Below are positions 34,574-44,449 of a DNA stretch of 64,000 bases, one piece after another. The stretch is from CAYMZZ01 sp047600605 (GTDB taxonomy: Bacteria; Bacteroidota; Bacteroidia; Chitinophagales; Chitinophagaceae). The DNA is taken from the NCBI GenBank assembly GCA_047600605.1, contig JASGKK010000002.1:372001-436000 (forward strand), written 5' to 3'. Position 1 is the stretch's first letter; the number at the start of each line of letters is the position of its first letter. Both the position numbers and the translations under genes were made by a program. The notes below the pieces were generated by a model. That model did no database searches. It was not told the DNA's origin and saw only the letters and a list, made by a program, of their open reading frames with translations.

Positions 34574-37414
34574 ATGAGTTTGCTGAATGAGCTGGGAAAA
34601 CTGCTGCCGGCAGAAAGGATCAAATCACGCCTGATTGACCGGATTGCCTTTGCCTCCGATGCCGGATTTTATCACCTGGTACCGCAGGTAGTGGTGCAGC
34701 CGGAGAGTGAAACGGAAATAATACAACTCTTCCGGATTTCTCAGCAACAGCGGGTACCGATCGTATTTCGTACCGGAGGCACCAGCCTGTCGGGACAAAG
34801 CATTACCGATGGCATACTCGTTGATCTCAGTCAGTACTGGCGCCGGGTGACGGTAGAGCAGGAAGGAGAGCGGGTACGGGTGCAACCCGGCATTACAGGC
34901 GCTATGGTCAATGCACACCTCCGCCGTTATAAACGCAAAATAGGCCCCGACCCCTCCAGCATCAGCGCCGCCATGATGGGTGGTATCCTTTCCAACAATG
35001 CAAGTGGTATGTGCTGCGGCGTGCGATACAACTCCTATCACACTACCCGTGCTATCCGGTTTATACTGTCTGATGGTCAAAGTTTTTCTACAGAAGATCC
35101 GGCCGATTATGAACGCTTTGTCAGCGACTGTGCACCATTGGCTGCTGAATTGAGAAATTTAAGAAAAGAAATACTGAACGATGCTGTACTTCAGGAGAAG
35201 ATCCGCAGCAAATACAGAACCAAAAATACAGTAGGCTATTCGCTCAATGCGCTGCTGGATTATGAACACCCGCTTGATATTTTTGCTCACCTGCTCATAG
35301 GTGCTGAAGGTACACTGGCCTTTATTGCTTCTGCCGTGCTGGAAACCATTCCGGATCAGCCCTGCAAAGCCACGGCCCTTCTTTATTTCCCCAACATATT
35401 TGCAGCCTGCAGTGCCATAGCTCCGTTGATCGATGCCGGCGCCGAAATGGTGGAGCTGATGGACAGAGCCTCTCTCCGCTCCATTGAGCATATGAAAGGA
35501 ATAGATTCTTTTATTGCCACACTGCCGGGGGGCGCTGCTGCATTGCTTATCGAATTTCAGGAAGCTACAGATACAGCCATTGATCAGCGGGTGGATCAGT
35601 TCCTGGCTTCGGCAGCGCAACTTGCCCTGCTCAATCCGCCCGTGTTTACCAGGGATGCAGAGGAGCGGGAGTTTTTATGGAAAGTGAGAAAAGGATTATT
35701 TCCAGCCGTAGGAGCCGTTCGCGCAAGCGGCACTACCGTGATACTCGAGGATGTGGCATTTCCACTCCATCATCTCGGACATGCTATACTAGATCTGCAA
35801 CAACTATTTGCACAATATGAATATGATAATGCCATCATTTTTGGTCATGCCAAAGACGGTAATATTCATTTTGTAGTAACGCAGGCTTTTGACACACCGG
35901 CCGAAGTAGAACGTTATGATCGTTTCCTGCGCGATGTGGTGAGCCTGGTGGTGAGCAAGTATGACGGTACACTGAAAGCGGAGCATGGCACGGGACGTAA
36001 TATGGCTCCTTTTGTAGAAACAGAATGGGGTGGCGCAGCTTATGCGATCATGAAGCGGATCAAACAGGCGGCCGATCCGCAATCGCTGCTCAATCCCGGG
36101 GTGATCATCAACGACGATCCCGAAGTGCATATCCGGAACCTGAAACCATTGCCTGCAGTAGAAGAGGAAGTAGATAAATGTATTGAATGCGGTTATTGCG
36201 AACACCGTTGCCCCAGCCGCGACCTTACACTCACTCCGCGACAGAGGATCGTAGTCCGTCGCGCACTGACCGGCATGCAGGCAGCGGGGCAACAGAAAGA
36301 ATACCGCGAATTACTGAATCAGTACCAGTATGATGGCCTAGAGACCTGTGCTGTAGATGGATTGTGTGCAGGCGCCTGCCCCGTTGATATCAATACAGGC
36401 GACCTGGTCAAAAGATTGCGTCGCGAAAATCATTCTGCCCGCGCCAATAAGCTGGCATTACAGGCGGCCCGTCATTTTGGAAAATTGCAATGGGCTGCAC
36501 GCAGTGCATTGACTGCAGGAAATACGCTCAATAAAATATTCGGAAAAAAAACAATGCCGCGAATGACGGGTTTATTCAAACGGATTATACCGTCATTTCC
36601 ACTCTGGACAAATGAACTGACAGCTCCGCCGGCATTAAAAGCGCTGCGCAAACAACCGGTAGAGGCATTGCCGGCAGATGCATCAGCTGTTGTTTATTTT
36701 CCCAGCTGTATATCCCGGATGATGGGAGCCGGACAGGGGGATAAAAAAAATATACTGGATACTTTTCTGGCCGTTTCAGCAAAGGCCGGTATTACAGTAG
36801 TGGTAAGTAAGCCGCTGCTCTCGGGGTGTTGCGGCCAGATATTTTCTTCGAAAGGATATGCACAGGCTTACCGGTATACCGCAGCGCGTGTAGCCGCTCA
36901 ATTGTGGGAGGCATCTGACCAGGGACGTATTCCTGTTGTGATGGATGTGAGCTCCTGCACATTCACCCTGCTGCAGTTGGGCCAGGTACTGGAGCCGGAG
37001 CAGCGAAGACAATATGAACAGTTGCGTATACTGGATAGCATTGACTATTTGGAGGAGATGGTATTGCCACGAACCACTTCTGTAAAAAAGAAGGACCGTA
37101 TTGTCTTGCATCCGGTATGTGCGCTGGAAAAAACAGGCGGTCGTCAGAAATTTATCCGGCTGGCCCGGCAACTGGCTTATGATGTGCAGGTGCCTATGAG
37201 TGCCGGTTGCTGCGGCATGGCGGGTGACCGGGGATTTCTTTTTCCCGAACTTACCACATCGGCAACCCGGGCAGAGGCAAAAGAAGTAATGGCAGAGCAA
37301 TATGACGGCTATTATTCTTCTACCAAAACCTGCGAAATGGCTCTTTCGGCCGCCACACAACGCGACTACGAGTCCATACTGTACCTGGCCGATGAGACAT
37401 TGAATGCCGGATAA
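34574..37414 (+). CDS. FAD-linked oxidoreductase fused to FeS and CCG domains (D-lactate/2-hydroxyacid dehydrogenase, YdiJ-like)
   Basis: A 946-residue fusion. Start at 34574 (MSLLNELGKLLPAERIKSR). Residues about 35-210: FAD-binding PCMH domain (VPIVFRTGGTSLSGQS, GPDPSSISAAMMGGILSNNA). About 215-520: FAD-oxidase C-terminal domain, with HGTGRN near 480. About 535-620: two FeS clusters (CIECGYCEHRCPSRDL and GLCAGACPVDI). About 680-940: two CCG motifs (LSGCCGQIF, SAGCCGMAGDRG) as in GlpC/LldE heterodisulphide-type subunits. This layout is that of YdiJ/Dld-II enzymes oxidising D-2-hydroxyacids with electrons passed to the quinone pool. Substrate (D-lactate, D-2-hydroxyglutarate or glycolate) cannot be set by eye. 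Confidence 0.9.
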   Translation: MSLLNELGKLLPAERIKSRLIDRIAFASDAGFYHLVPQVVVQPESETEIIQLFRISQQQRVPIVFRTGGTSLSGQSITDGILVDLSQYWRRVTVEQEGERVRVQPGITGAMVNAHLRRYKRKIGPDPSSISAAMMGGILSNNASGMCCGVRYNSYHTTRAIRFILSDGQSFSTEDPADYERFVSDCAPLAAELRNLRKEILNDAVLQEKIRSKYRTKNTVGYSLNALLDYEHPLDIFAHLLIGAEGTLAFIASAVLETIPDQPCKATALLYFPNIFAACSAIAPLIDAGAEMVELMDRASLRSIEHMKGIDSFIATLPGGAAALLIEFQEATDTAIDQRVDQFLASAAQLALLNPPVFTRDAEEREFLWKVRKGLFPAVGAVRASGTTVILEDVAFPLHHLGHAILDLQQLFAQYEYDNAIIFGHAKDGNIHFVVTQAFDTPAEVERYDRFLRDVVSLVVSKYDGTLKAEHGTGRNMAPFVETEWGGAAYAIMKRIKQAADPQSLLNPGVIINDDPEVHIRNLKPLPAVEEEVDKCIECGYCEHRCPSRDLTLTPRQRIVVRRALTGMQAAGQQKEYRELLNQYQYDGLETCAVDGLCAGACPVDINTGDLVKRLRRENHSARANKLALQAARHFGKLQWAARSALTAGNTLNKIFGKKTMPRMTGLFKRIIPSFPLWTNELTAPPALKALRKQPVEALPADASAVVYFPSCISRMMGAGQGDKKNILDTFLAVSAKAGITVVVSKPLLSGCCGQIFSSKGYAQAYRYTAARVAAQLWEASDQGRIPVVMDVSSCTFTLLQLGQVLEPEQRRQYEQLRILDSIDYLEEMVLPRTTSVKKKDRIVLHPVCALEKTGGRQKFIRLARQLAYDVQVPMSAGCCGMAGDRGFLFPELTTSATRAEAKEVMAEQYDGYYSSTKTCEMALSAATQRDYESILYLADETLNAG

Positions 37415-37417
37415 CTA

Positions 37418-37449
37418 TTCGAAATCGTTTGCGTATTAATATACTTTTG
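37418..37449 (+). promoter_or_regulatory. Promoter and LacI-type operator of the GH2-lyase-GH88 operon
   Basis: TTCGAAATCGTTTGCGTA (37418-37435) matches the sites at 43368-43399 and 45783 (core CGnAAnCGnTTnCG). TACTTTTG (37442-37449) is a perfect -7 element 45 bp before the gene; the operator covers the -33 position. Confidence 0.75.
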
Positions 37450-37493
37450 TAAGGCCAGGTCATCCTATTTTCGTTTCAAAGGCTATATCTCTG

Positions 37494-39941
37494 ATGATAA
37501 CGAAAAAGCTTGCCTCCTTTCTGGTAGCCATTTGCATTTGCCTGCCCCTGCTGCAGGCGCAAAAATCCATGCGGCTTAATAATGGATGGGAATTTTTACG
37601 TCAGGACCTGGGTGGTATCTGGGAAGCTGTAAGACCCGTACCCAAAGGAGGTGCTGAAAGTGTACCTGTCTGGCAGCCGGTGTCCCTGCCGCATTGTGTG
37701 AATGCAACAGATGCAGTTGACCCCGATCTGAATTATTACCAGGGCCCGGCATGGTATCGCACGCAACTGAAAATCGAAAATCCGTATCAGCAGGGAAGAA
37801 CATTATTGCATTTTGAAGGAGCCGGTCAGAAAACACAGGTATATGTGTATACCACTTTAGTAGGGTCACATACCGGCGGATATGATGAATTCACTGTTGA
37901 TATCACCGATGCTGTTGCGGCATTCAGCAAAACAGCGGTATGCAGGGAACGCTTTGCAGGCCGTATTCCCATTTCTATCCGCACAGACAACTCGCGTGAT
38001 CTGGAAATGATTCCTTCCTCTCTTTCCGATTTTAATATATACGGAGGCGTTTACCGGTATCTTAACCTGGTATATCAGCCTGCTGTTTCTATTGATAAAA
38101 TTTTTGCTGATGTACATGTTGACAAAGACGGAAAGCAGGGAACAGTGCAGGTACGGGCACGACTGTATAATCCTTCTTCATCGGCAACTGTTCCAATGAC
38201 GCTGCGTTTGATTGATCCCGCCGGAAAAATGATACAGCAACAAACTGTGCAACCCGGATCAGACCAGCTGCAACTGGCACAGTTTCGGTTAAAGAAGCCT
38301 GCACTGTGGTCGCCCGATCAGCCGCAATTATATACACTGGAAGCAGTGCTTGGCGAAACGCAACTAACAGAAAAAGTTGCGTTCCGGCATACAGAATTTA
38401 TAGAAAAAGGCCCCTTTCTGCTCAATGGTAAAAGACTGCTGCTGCGTGGTACACACCGCCACGAAGATCATGCAGGGGTTGGTGCTGCTATGACAGAAGA
38501 ACAGATGCGTGAAGAAATGATACTTATGAAAGAAATGGGTGTCAACTTCATCAGGCTGGGACATTATCAGCAATCGTCCATCATTCTTAATCTTTGCGAT
38601 AGTCTGGGTATACTGGTATGGGAAGAAATACCCTGGTGCCGCGGAGGCCTGGGTGGGGAAATATATAAAGAACAGGCCCGCCGTATGCTGCGCAATATGA
38701 TTGAGCAACATTACAATCACCCTTCGGTGATCATCTGGGGCCTGGGTAATGAGAATGACTGGCCCGGCGATTTTGAAGAATTTGATAAGGAGAAAATAAG
38801 GGTCTTCATGAAAGAGTTGAATGACCTGAGTCATACGCTGGACCCGGCCCGCAAAACAGCTATCCGCCGCTGCGATTTCTGCAGCGATATTGTAGATGTA
38901 TATTCTCCTTCGATATGGGCCGGCTGGTATCGTGGTATTTACACAGAATATAAATCGGCGTCGGAAGCCGAAATGAAAAAGGTAAAACATTTTCTGCATG
39001 TAGAATGGGGAGGAGACAGCCATGCCGGCCGCCATGCCGAAAACCCCGATAAAGTATTACAGGCAATCAGGAGCAGCGGGTCGGCCGATGAACGTGCAGG
39101 TGATGCCAGCCTGTATGGTGGCGCTGCCCGCGTATCAAAAGATGGTGACTGGAGCGAATCTTACATCTGTAACCTCGTTGACTGGCATCTGAAGGAGCAG
39201 GAAACAATGCCCTGGCTTACGGGCACTGCACAGTGGCCCTTTAAAGATTTTTCCACGCCGCTTCGTCCCGAGAACCCCGTGCCATATGTGAATCAGAAGG
39301 GAGTGGTGGAGCGCGATCTTACTCCTAAAGAGTCTTACTATGTATACCAGTCATACTGGACGAGCAAACCCATGGCCCATATTTACGGGCATACCTGGCC
39401 GGTACGCTGGGGTGAGGAAGGGGAGCAGAAAATGATTAAGGTTTATTCCAATTGTGATGAAGCGGAATTATTCATTAACGGAATAAGCCAGGGAAAAAAG
39501 AAACGCAATAGTCAGGACTTCCCGGCAGCCGGTCTGCGCTGGATAGCGCCTCTGCATAAAGGAACATATACAGTACAGGTAAAAGCATGGAAAGGGAAAA
39601 AGCAGGTACAGGATTCTATCCGTTTTAATTATGAAACGGTAAAATGGGGTAAGCCTGCTGTCGTTCAGTTGAAACAAACCGCACTCAGCAATGGCATTGC
39701 CACCATTGAGGCCCTGCTGATGGATGCCAAAGGGGTACAATGTCTCGATGCCGTACAACTTATCAGTTTTGATTTGACCGGCGATGGTCAGTTGATGGAT
39801 AATCTGGGTACATCTTCCGGTTCGCGCAAGGTACAGCTCTATAATGGCCGTGCGATTATACGTGTGCAGTTAAAGGGCGGCCGTTCGGTGATGAGTGCTC
39901 AGATAAAAGACCTGCCTACTGCATTCATAAATCTTCAATAG
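37494..39941 (+). CDS. GH2 glycoside hydrolase (beta-galactosidase/beta-glucuronidase type), secreted
   Basis: An 815-residue family 2 enzyme with signal peptide (residues 1-23, ending LLQAQ). N-terminal sugar-binding jelly roll (WQPVSLPHCVNATDA near 63, AWYRTQLKIENP near 88), immunoglobulin-like middle domain, then the TIM barrel: LLLRGTHRHEDHAGVGAAM near 315, acid/base Glu in IIWGLGNENDW near 418, nucleophile Glu in HFLHVEWGGDSH near 500. A C-terminal Ig-like domain (VYSNCDEAELFINGISQGKK) follows. Specificity could be beta-galactose or beta-glucuronate; the neighbouring lyase and GH88 favour a uronic-acid polymer. Gap to next gene 11 bp. Confidence 0.9.
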   Translation: MITKKLASFLVAICICLPLLQAQKSMRLNNGWEFLRQDLGGIWEAVRPVPKGGAESVPVWQPVSLPHCVNATDAVDPDLNYYQGPAWYRTQLKIENPYQQGRTLLHFEGAGQKTQVYVYTTLVGSHTGGYDEFTVDITDAVAAFSKTAVCRERFAGRIPISIRTDNSRDLEMIPSSLSDFNIYGGVYRYLNLVYQPAVSIDKIFADVHVDKDGKQGTVQVRARLYNPSSSATVPMTLRLIDPAGKMIQQQTVQPGSDQLQLAQFRLKKPALWSPDQPQLYTLEAVLGETQLTEKVAFRHTEFIEKGPFLLNGKRLLLRGTHRHEDHAGVGAAMTEEQMREEMILMKEMGVNFIRLGHYQQSSIILNLCDSLGILVWEEIPWCRGGLGGEIYKEQARRMLRNMIEQHYNHPSVIIWGLGNENDWPGDFEEFDKEKIRVFMKELNDLSHTLDPARKTAIRRCDFCSDIVDVYSPSIWAGWYRGIYTEYKSASEAEMKKVKHFLHVEWGGDSHAGRHAENPDKVLQAIRSSGSADERAGDASLYGGAARVSKDGDWSESYICNLVDWHLKEQETMPWLTGTAQWPFKDFSTPLRPENPVPYVNQKGVVERDLTPKESYYVYQSYWTSKPMAHIYGHTWPVRWGEEGEQKMIKVYSNCDEAELFINGISQGKKKRNSQDFPAAGLRWIAPLHKGTYTVQVKAWKGKKQVQDSIRFNYETVKWGKPAVVQLKQTALSNGIATIEALLMDAKGVQCLDAVQLISFDLTGDGQLMDNLGTSSGSRKVQLYNGRAIIRVQLKGGRSVMSAQIKDLPTAFINLQ

Positions 39942-39952
39942 ACAGTTTGCAT

Positions 39953-41155
39953 ATGCGCTGTGTTAAAAAAGGAATAATAAGTGTATTGATAAGTTGCCTG
40001 CTCAGTTTTGTGCTGCAGGCGCAGAATGCAGGCAATGAGTTGAAAGAGATCAGTCAGACACTGCGCAAAAGTATTTTGACAAAAGCTGACTGGGCATTGC
40101 AGCAGGCACCGGTAACGGTGACAGCCAGCCGCGCGCAGCGTAGTGCCGGCGGGATACATGATTTTTTCAGCGAAGGAGATTACTGGTGGCCCGATCCTGC
40201 CAATCCCACTGGCCCTTATATACAACGGGATGGGATGACGAATCCCGGGAACTTTGTAGCGCATAGGCAGGCTATGATCCGCTTTAGCGAAATAGTAGGA
40301 AGCCTGGCGGCCGCATATAAGATCACCGGAAAAAAGAAGTATGCAGCAAAGGCCTTGCAGCATTGCGATGCCTGGTTTATTGATACTGCCACGCGCATGA
40401 CCCCGCATCTTTTGTATGCGCAGGCCATTCAGGGTCGTGTCACGGGCAGAGGTATCGGTATCATCGATGCAATCCACCTGATGGAAGTAGTGAAAGGACT
40501 GGAGGTAATGGAAAAACGAATGCCCCGGATATCATCTAAACGCCGGCAGGGATACCGGCAATGGTTTGCACAATACCTGCAGTGGGTGACCACCCATACT
40601 TACGGCCTGGATGAAATGAAAGCAGCCAATAATCACGGCACCTGCTGGGTGATGCAGGTAGCAGTATTTGCCGGATATACCGGCAACGATTCATTGCGTG
40701 CCATGTGTAGTCAGCGATTCAAAGAAGTACTGATGCCGGCACAGATGGCTGCCGATGGCAGTTTTCCGCTTGAGCTGAAGCGCACCAAACCATATGGCTA
40801 CTCACTGTTTAATCTCGATGCAATGGCGACCATCTGCCAGGAACTGAGTACTGCAAAGGATAATCTCTGGCAGTTTAAATTGTCTGATGGACGCTCAATG
40901 GAAAAGGCTATTCAGTTTTTATATCCCTGGATAGAAAATAAAAATAACTGGCCTTATGCAAAAGATGTGATGTACTGGGATCAATGGCCCGTGGCACATC
41001 CATTGCTGATCTTTGGCGGACTGGCACTGCGGCAATCCGCCTGGTTGCAGACATGGAAGAGACTGGAACATGCCCCCGCCGTAGAAGAAGTGATCCGCAA
41101 CCTGCCGGTACGAAACCCTTTACTCTGGACAGATGAAAAGAAGAACGATGAATAA
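39953..41155 (+). CDS. Alginate-lyase-fold polysaccharide lyase (PL5/PL38-like)
   Basis: A 400-residue secreted protein with an alpha/alpha toroid and the alginate-lyase (PF05426-like) signatures: DYWWPDPANPTGPYIQRDG near residue 63, NPGNFVAHRQAMIRF near 84, TRMTPHLLYAQAIQG near 150, and ANNHGTCWVMQVAVFAGYTG near 224. The Bacteroidota members of this group include uronate-polymer lyases of several specificities. Start at 39953 (MRCVKKGIISVLISCLL), an in-frame TTG at 39947 being less likely. In an operon with GH2 and GH88 it should cleave a uronate-containing polymer by beta-elimination, giving the unsaturated ends on which GH88 works. The exact polymer is not known. Confidence 0.78.
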   Translation: MRCVKKGIISVLISCLLSFVLQAQNAGNELKEISQTLRKSILTKADWALQQAPVTVTASRAQRSAGGIHDFFSEGDYWWPDPANPTGPYIQRDGMTNPGNFVAHRQAMIRFSEIVGSLAAAYKITGKKKYAAKALQHCDAWFIDTATRMTPHLLYAQAIQGRVTGRGIGIIDAIHLMEVVKGLEVMEKRMPRISSKRRQGYRQWFAQYLQWVTTHTYGLDEMKAANNHGTCWVMQVAVFAGYTGNDSLRAMCSQRFKEVLMPAQMAADGSFPLELKRTKPYGYSLFNLDAMATICQELSTAKDNLWQFKLSDGRSMEKAIQFLYPWIENKNNWPYAKDVMYWDQWPVAHPLLIFGGLALRQSAWLQTWKRLEHAPAVEEVIRNLPVRNPLLWTDEKKNDE

Positions 41156-42323
41156 AAAATATTTACTGACGGCAGCTATGGCTGCAATTGTTTTTGCCGG
41201 TAATGCGCAACCGGTAAAGATCAAAAAAGTATTTGCAGATGCAGGAAAACAAATGACACTGATGCTGGCAGAAATACCTGCTGCACGTGCAGGTCATGCT
41301 GATTGGGTATCGCCCCGCACGATTGAAAAAGGGAGCCTGCGTATGGTGCCCTCACGCGACTGGACAAGTGGCTTTTTTCCCGGCATATTATGGATGCTGT
41401 ATGAGTATACAGGCAAAGATACCTGGAAGGAACAGGCTATTCATTATACAAAACAACTGGAACAGGAGAAGTGGAATCGCGGCACACATGACATGGGATT
41501 TAAATTATACTGCAGTTATGGACAGGGATACCGCCTTACCGGCGACACACAGATGCGTGCCGTACTCCTGCAGGCTGCGCGTACATTGAGCACACGATTC
41601 AACCCTGCTGCCGGCGTCATTCGCTCGTGGGATCATAACCGGGATAAATGGGATTATCCGGTTATCATCGACAATATGCTGAACCTCGAGTTATTGTTTG
41701 CAGCTACACAGCTCAGCGGCGATTCCAGTTTTTACCGCATAGCAGTAGGTCATGCCAATACCACAATGCGCAATCATTTCAGACCCGATTACAGTTCTTA
41801 CCATGTGGTGAGTTATGATACGACTACCGGTGCACCTGTGAAAAAGAATACACACCAGGGTTACGCAGATGCGTCTGCCTGGGCGCGTGGACAGGCCTGG
41901 GGTATTTATGGATATACCATGTGTTATCGTTTTACGAAGGATACGGCTTATCTGCGGCTGGCGCAGCATATTGCCGATTTTATGCTGAAACATCCGCATA
42001 TGCCGGCCGATGGAGTGCCTTACTGGGATTATGATGCGCCAGATATCCCCAACGAAGAGCGTGATGCTTCTGCAGCAGCTGTGCTGGCTTCAGGCCTGTA
42101 CGAGTTGAGCGGATACGTGGCAAACGGAAAATATTATCGCAAACAGGCGGATCATATCATGCGGTCGCTGACACAGAGATACCGGGCACCTTTAGGTACT
42201 GCCGATGGTTTTATCCTGCTGCACAGCACCGGATCCAAACCTGCCAAAAGCGAAGTGGACGTGCCACTGATCTATGCCGATTACTATTATCTCGAAGCAC
42301 TGCTGCGAAGCCGCGGCAGGTAA
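41148..42323 (+). CDS. GH88 unsaturated glucuronyl hydrolase
   Basis: A 391-residue secreted alpha/alpha-barrel enzyme that removes 4,5-unsaturated glucuronic acid left by polysaccharide lyases. Start at 41148 (MNKKYLLTAAMAAIVFAGNAQ), 8 bp inside the lyase gene, so coupled translation; ATG at 41133 is less likely. Signatures: SRDWTSGFFPGILWMLYEYT near residue 70, catalytic Asp in RGTHDMGFKLYCSYG near 111, second Asp in DNMLNLELLFAA near 170, and HQGYADASAWARGQAWGIYG near 233. The family hydrolyses by hydration of the double bond. Confidence 0.93.
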   Translation: MNKKYLLTAAMAAIVFAGNAQPVKIKKVFADAGKQMTLMLAEIPAARAGHADWVSPRTIEKGSLRMVPSRDWTSGFFPGILWMLYEYTGKDTWKEQAIHYTKQLEQEKWNRGTHDMGFKLYCSYGQGYRLTGDTQMRAVLLQAARTLSTRFNPAAGVIRSWDHNRDKWDYPVIIDNMLNLELLFAATQLSGDSSFYRIAVGHANTTMRNHFRPDYSSYHVVSYDTTTGAPVKKNTHQGYADASAWARGQAWGIYGYTMCYRFTKDTAYLRLAQHIADFMLKHPHMPADGVPYWDYDAPDIPNEERDASAAAVLASGLYELSGYVANGKYYRKQADHIMRSLTQRYRAPLGTADGFILLHSTGSKPAKSEVDVPLIYADYYYLEALLRSRGR

Positions 42324-42328
42324 CCGTA

Positions 42329-43336
42329 TCAGGCAGTAGATTGCCGCTCCACGATCACAGAAGGGAAAATGGCCTTTTTCTCTTTGGGAAGCAGTACTTT
42401 CTTTTCTACCAGTTTAAACAATACCGTGGCGGCTTCATTGCCTATTTCATAGGCAGGCTGCACAATGGTAGATAATGGCGGATCGAAAAGTGCTGTAGCC
42501 GCCAGATTGGAGAAACTGATCACTTTAAGTTGTTGGGGGATTTTAATCTGCAGTTCACGGCATACTTCATAGGTATTGATTGCGAGTTTCTCTACAGCTG
42601 TAAAGATGGCATCGGGCCGGTCGGGGCCTAACAGCAATTCGCGGATCAGCTGCCTGTTTTCTTCATCATTGTGACTACAGGCCAGCAGACGGGCATTTTG
42701 TGCCATGCCATTTTTTTCCAGTGCCTGCAGATAACCTTCTTTGCGGCGGCTGCTGATAGAAAGACGGTCAGACATAGACAGGAACGCGATCTGCCGGCAT
42801 CCTTTTGCCAGCAGCAGCTCAGTAGCTTTTGAGGCGGCATCTGCATCATCGGTGGTCACATTGGGGGCAGCAATGCCTTCGGCAATGCGATCAAAGAATA
42901 CAAGAGGCAGACCTGTATCGGCAATGCCCTGCAAATGATCAAACTGGGTGGTGGTGTTGGATACAGAGATCATAATGCCATCTACACGTCCATTGCGTAA
43001 TACCTGCAGAATGTCTGACTCACGTACATGATCTTCGTGGCTCAGGTAAATGAGCACATGGTATCCTTTCTTCTGCGCCACATCCTCAACACCGTTCATG
43101 ACCTTGGAGAAAAAATTGTTTTCAATTTCAGGAAGGATCACAGCAATGGTCTTGCTTTTGCTTTGCCGCAGGCTGCTGGCATGGGGATTGGGCTGGAAAC
43201 CCAGTGACTGTGCCAGCGCTTTTACACGATCCTTTGTCTCCTGGCTTATCTCATGACTGCCACGCAGCGCCCTCGACACCGTGGAGGCCGAAAGATTTAA
43301 TTCTTTGGCCAGCCGTTTCAGATTTACATTATCCAT
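42329..43336 (-). CDS. LacI-family regulator of the uronic-acid polysaccharide locus
   Basis: A 335-residue LacI/GalR protein. The start at 43336 (MDNVNLKRLAKELNLSAST) is set by an AGGAGG site eight bases upstream; a longer frame to 43375 is rejected. HTH at residues 4-23, hinge GFQPNPHASSLRQSKSKT near 40-57, ligand domain with VDGIMISVSNT and VVFFDRIAEG. The HTH differs from that of the xylan-locus LacIs, in line with the different operator word found here. It is convergent with the GH88 gene and divergent from the SDR-uxuA pair. Two operators lie in its own upstream region. Confidence 0.93.
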   Translation of the reverse strand: MDNVNLKRLAKELNLSASTVSRALRGSHEISQETKDRVKALAQSLGFQPNPHASSLRQSKSKTIAVILPEIENNFFSKVMNGVEDVAQKKGYHVLIYLSHEDHVRESDILQVLRNGRVDGIMISVSNTTTQFDHLQGIADTGLPLVFFDRIAEGIAAPNVTTDDADAASKATELLLAKGCRQIAFLSMSDRLSISSRRKEGYLQALEKNGMAQNARLLACSHNDEENRQLIRELLLGPDRPDAIFTAVEKLAINTYEVCRELQIKIPQQLKVISFSNLAATALFDPPLSTIVQPAYEIGNEAATVLFKLVEKKVLLPKEKKAIFPSVIVERQSTA

Positions 43337-43367
43337 ATCAGATCCTCCTTCTCCTGTTTTTTTGGTG

Positions 43368-43399
43368 TTACGCAAACGTTATTCGTAAACGATTGCGTG
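43368..43399. promoter_or_regulatory. Two adjoining LacI-type operators between lacI and the SDR gene
   Basis: Site a, TTACGCAAACGTTATTCG (43368-43385), and site b, TTCGTAAACGATTGCGTG (43382-43399), share the core of the sites at 37418 and 45783. They lie 32-63 bp upstream of lacI, so autoregulation is likely; their effect on the SDR gene 230 bp away is open. Confidence 0.72.
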
Positions 43400-43631
43400 G
43401 AAAAATCATTGTAAGCTGCTTTTCACTCAAAAAAAGGCAGTAAAATTACCGAAAGATAGGAGTAAAGTTGAACATAGAGTTCAGTCATGCCCGAAATGGT
43501 CATTTGGCCGGTTTGGTTCCGCTATTGCTTGTGGATTTCAACTATTTTAGTCAACTTCATAGGTTACAAACTTTCTCTCTATCCTTATCACATTTAACTA
43601 AAACAATACTACCAGGTTGCTGGTATGCCGT

Positions 43632-44447
43632 ATGGATTCAAAACGATTAGCTGGTAAAGTAATAATTGTAACAGGTGGCACAGGTATACTGGGTCACGCC
43701 TTTAATGAAGCTCTCGCCCGCGAAGGGGCCTGCCTGGGTATTCTGGGCCGTAATAAAGAAGTAGCCGAGGCACGTGCCTGCGCAATCAATAAGGCAGGCG
43801 GCAAGGCCCTGGCGCTGCAGGCAGACGTACTGGACGAAAGCCAGTTAAAGAACGCTTCGGGACAAATGCTGGATGAATTTGGCCGTATTGATGGCCTGGT
43901 CAATGCAGCCGGAGGTAATATGGTTGATGCTGTAGTGCAAAATGGCAATGATATTTTTCACCTCAACCTGGCTGCATTGCGCGAAGTGATGGAGCTGAAT
44001 GTATTTGGTACGGTACTGCCCACGCAGGTATTTGGCAAGGCCATGGTGGAAAGTGCAGGTGAAGGCAGCATTGTCAATATTTCTTCGGTAGCCGCTCATC
44101 AGGCATTAAGCAAGGTGCTGGGGTATAGCATGGCCAAAGCTGCGATTGAAGGATATACGAAATGGTTTGCGGTGGAAATGGCCAATCGCTATGCCGATAA
44201 ACTGCGTATGAACGCACTGGTGCCCGGTTTTTTTCTGACAGAACAAAACAAAGCCCTTCTTACCCGTGAAGATGGCGGCTACACGGAGCGCGGACAGGAT
44301 GTAGTGCGTAATACACCTTTCAAACGCTTTGGCCGCCCCGAGGAACTGACCGGCGCGTTGGTATGGTTATTAAGTAATGAATCCGTATTTGTGAATGGAA
44401 CCTCTATTGTAGTGGATGGAGGTTTTCTGGTAAACAGCGGTGTGTAA
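43632..44447 (+). CDS. SDR oxidoreductase, probable fructuronate reductase (D-mannonate oxidoreductase)
   Basis: A 271-residue SDR. Start at 43632 (MDSKRLAGKVIIVTGGTGI). Cofactor loop TGGTGILG near residue 15, NAAGGNMVDAV near 98 (AAGGN is usual for the YjmF-type mannonate oxidoreductases), ISSVA near 155, YSMAK near 170. It ends 2 bp before uxuA, so the two genes are translated together: D-fructuronate to D-mannonate, then to 2-keto-3-deoxygluconate. The pairing supports, but does not prove, the reaction. Compare the SDR at 7247. Confidence 0.85.
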   Translation: MDSKRLAGKVIIVTGGTGILGHAFNEALAREGACLGILGRNKEVAEARACAINKAGGKALALQADVLDESQLKNASGQMLDEFGRIDGLVNAAGGNMVDAVVQNGNDIFHLNLAALREVMELNVFGTVLPTQVFGKAMVESAGEGSIVNISSVAAHQALSKVLGYSMAKAAIEGYTKWFAVEMANRYADKLRMNALVPGFFLTEQNKALLTREDGGYTERGQDVVRNTPFKRFGRPEELTGALVWLLSNESVFVNGTSIVVDGGFLVNSGV

Positions 44448-44449
44448 TA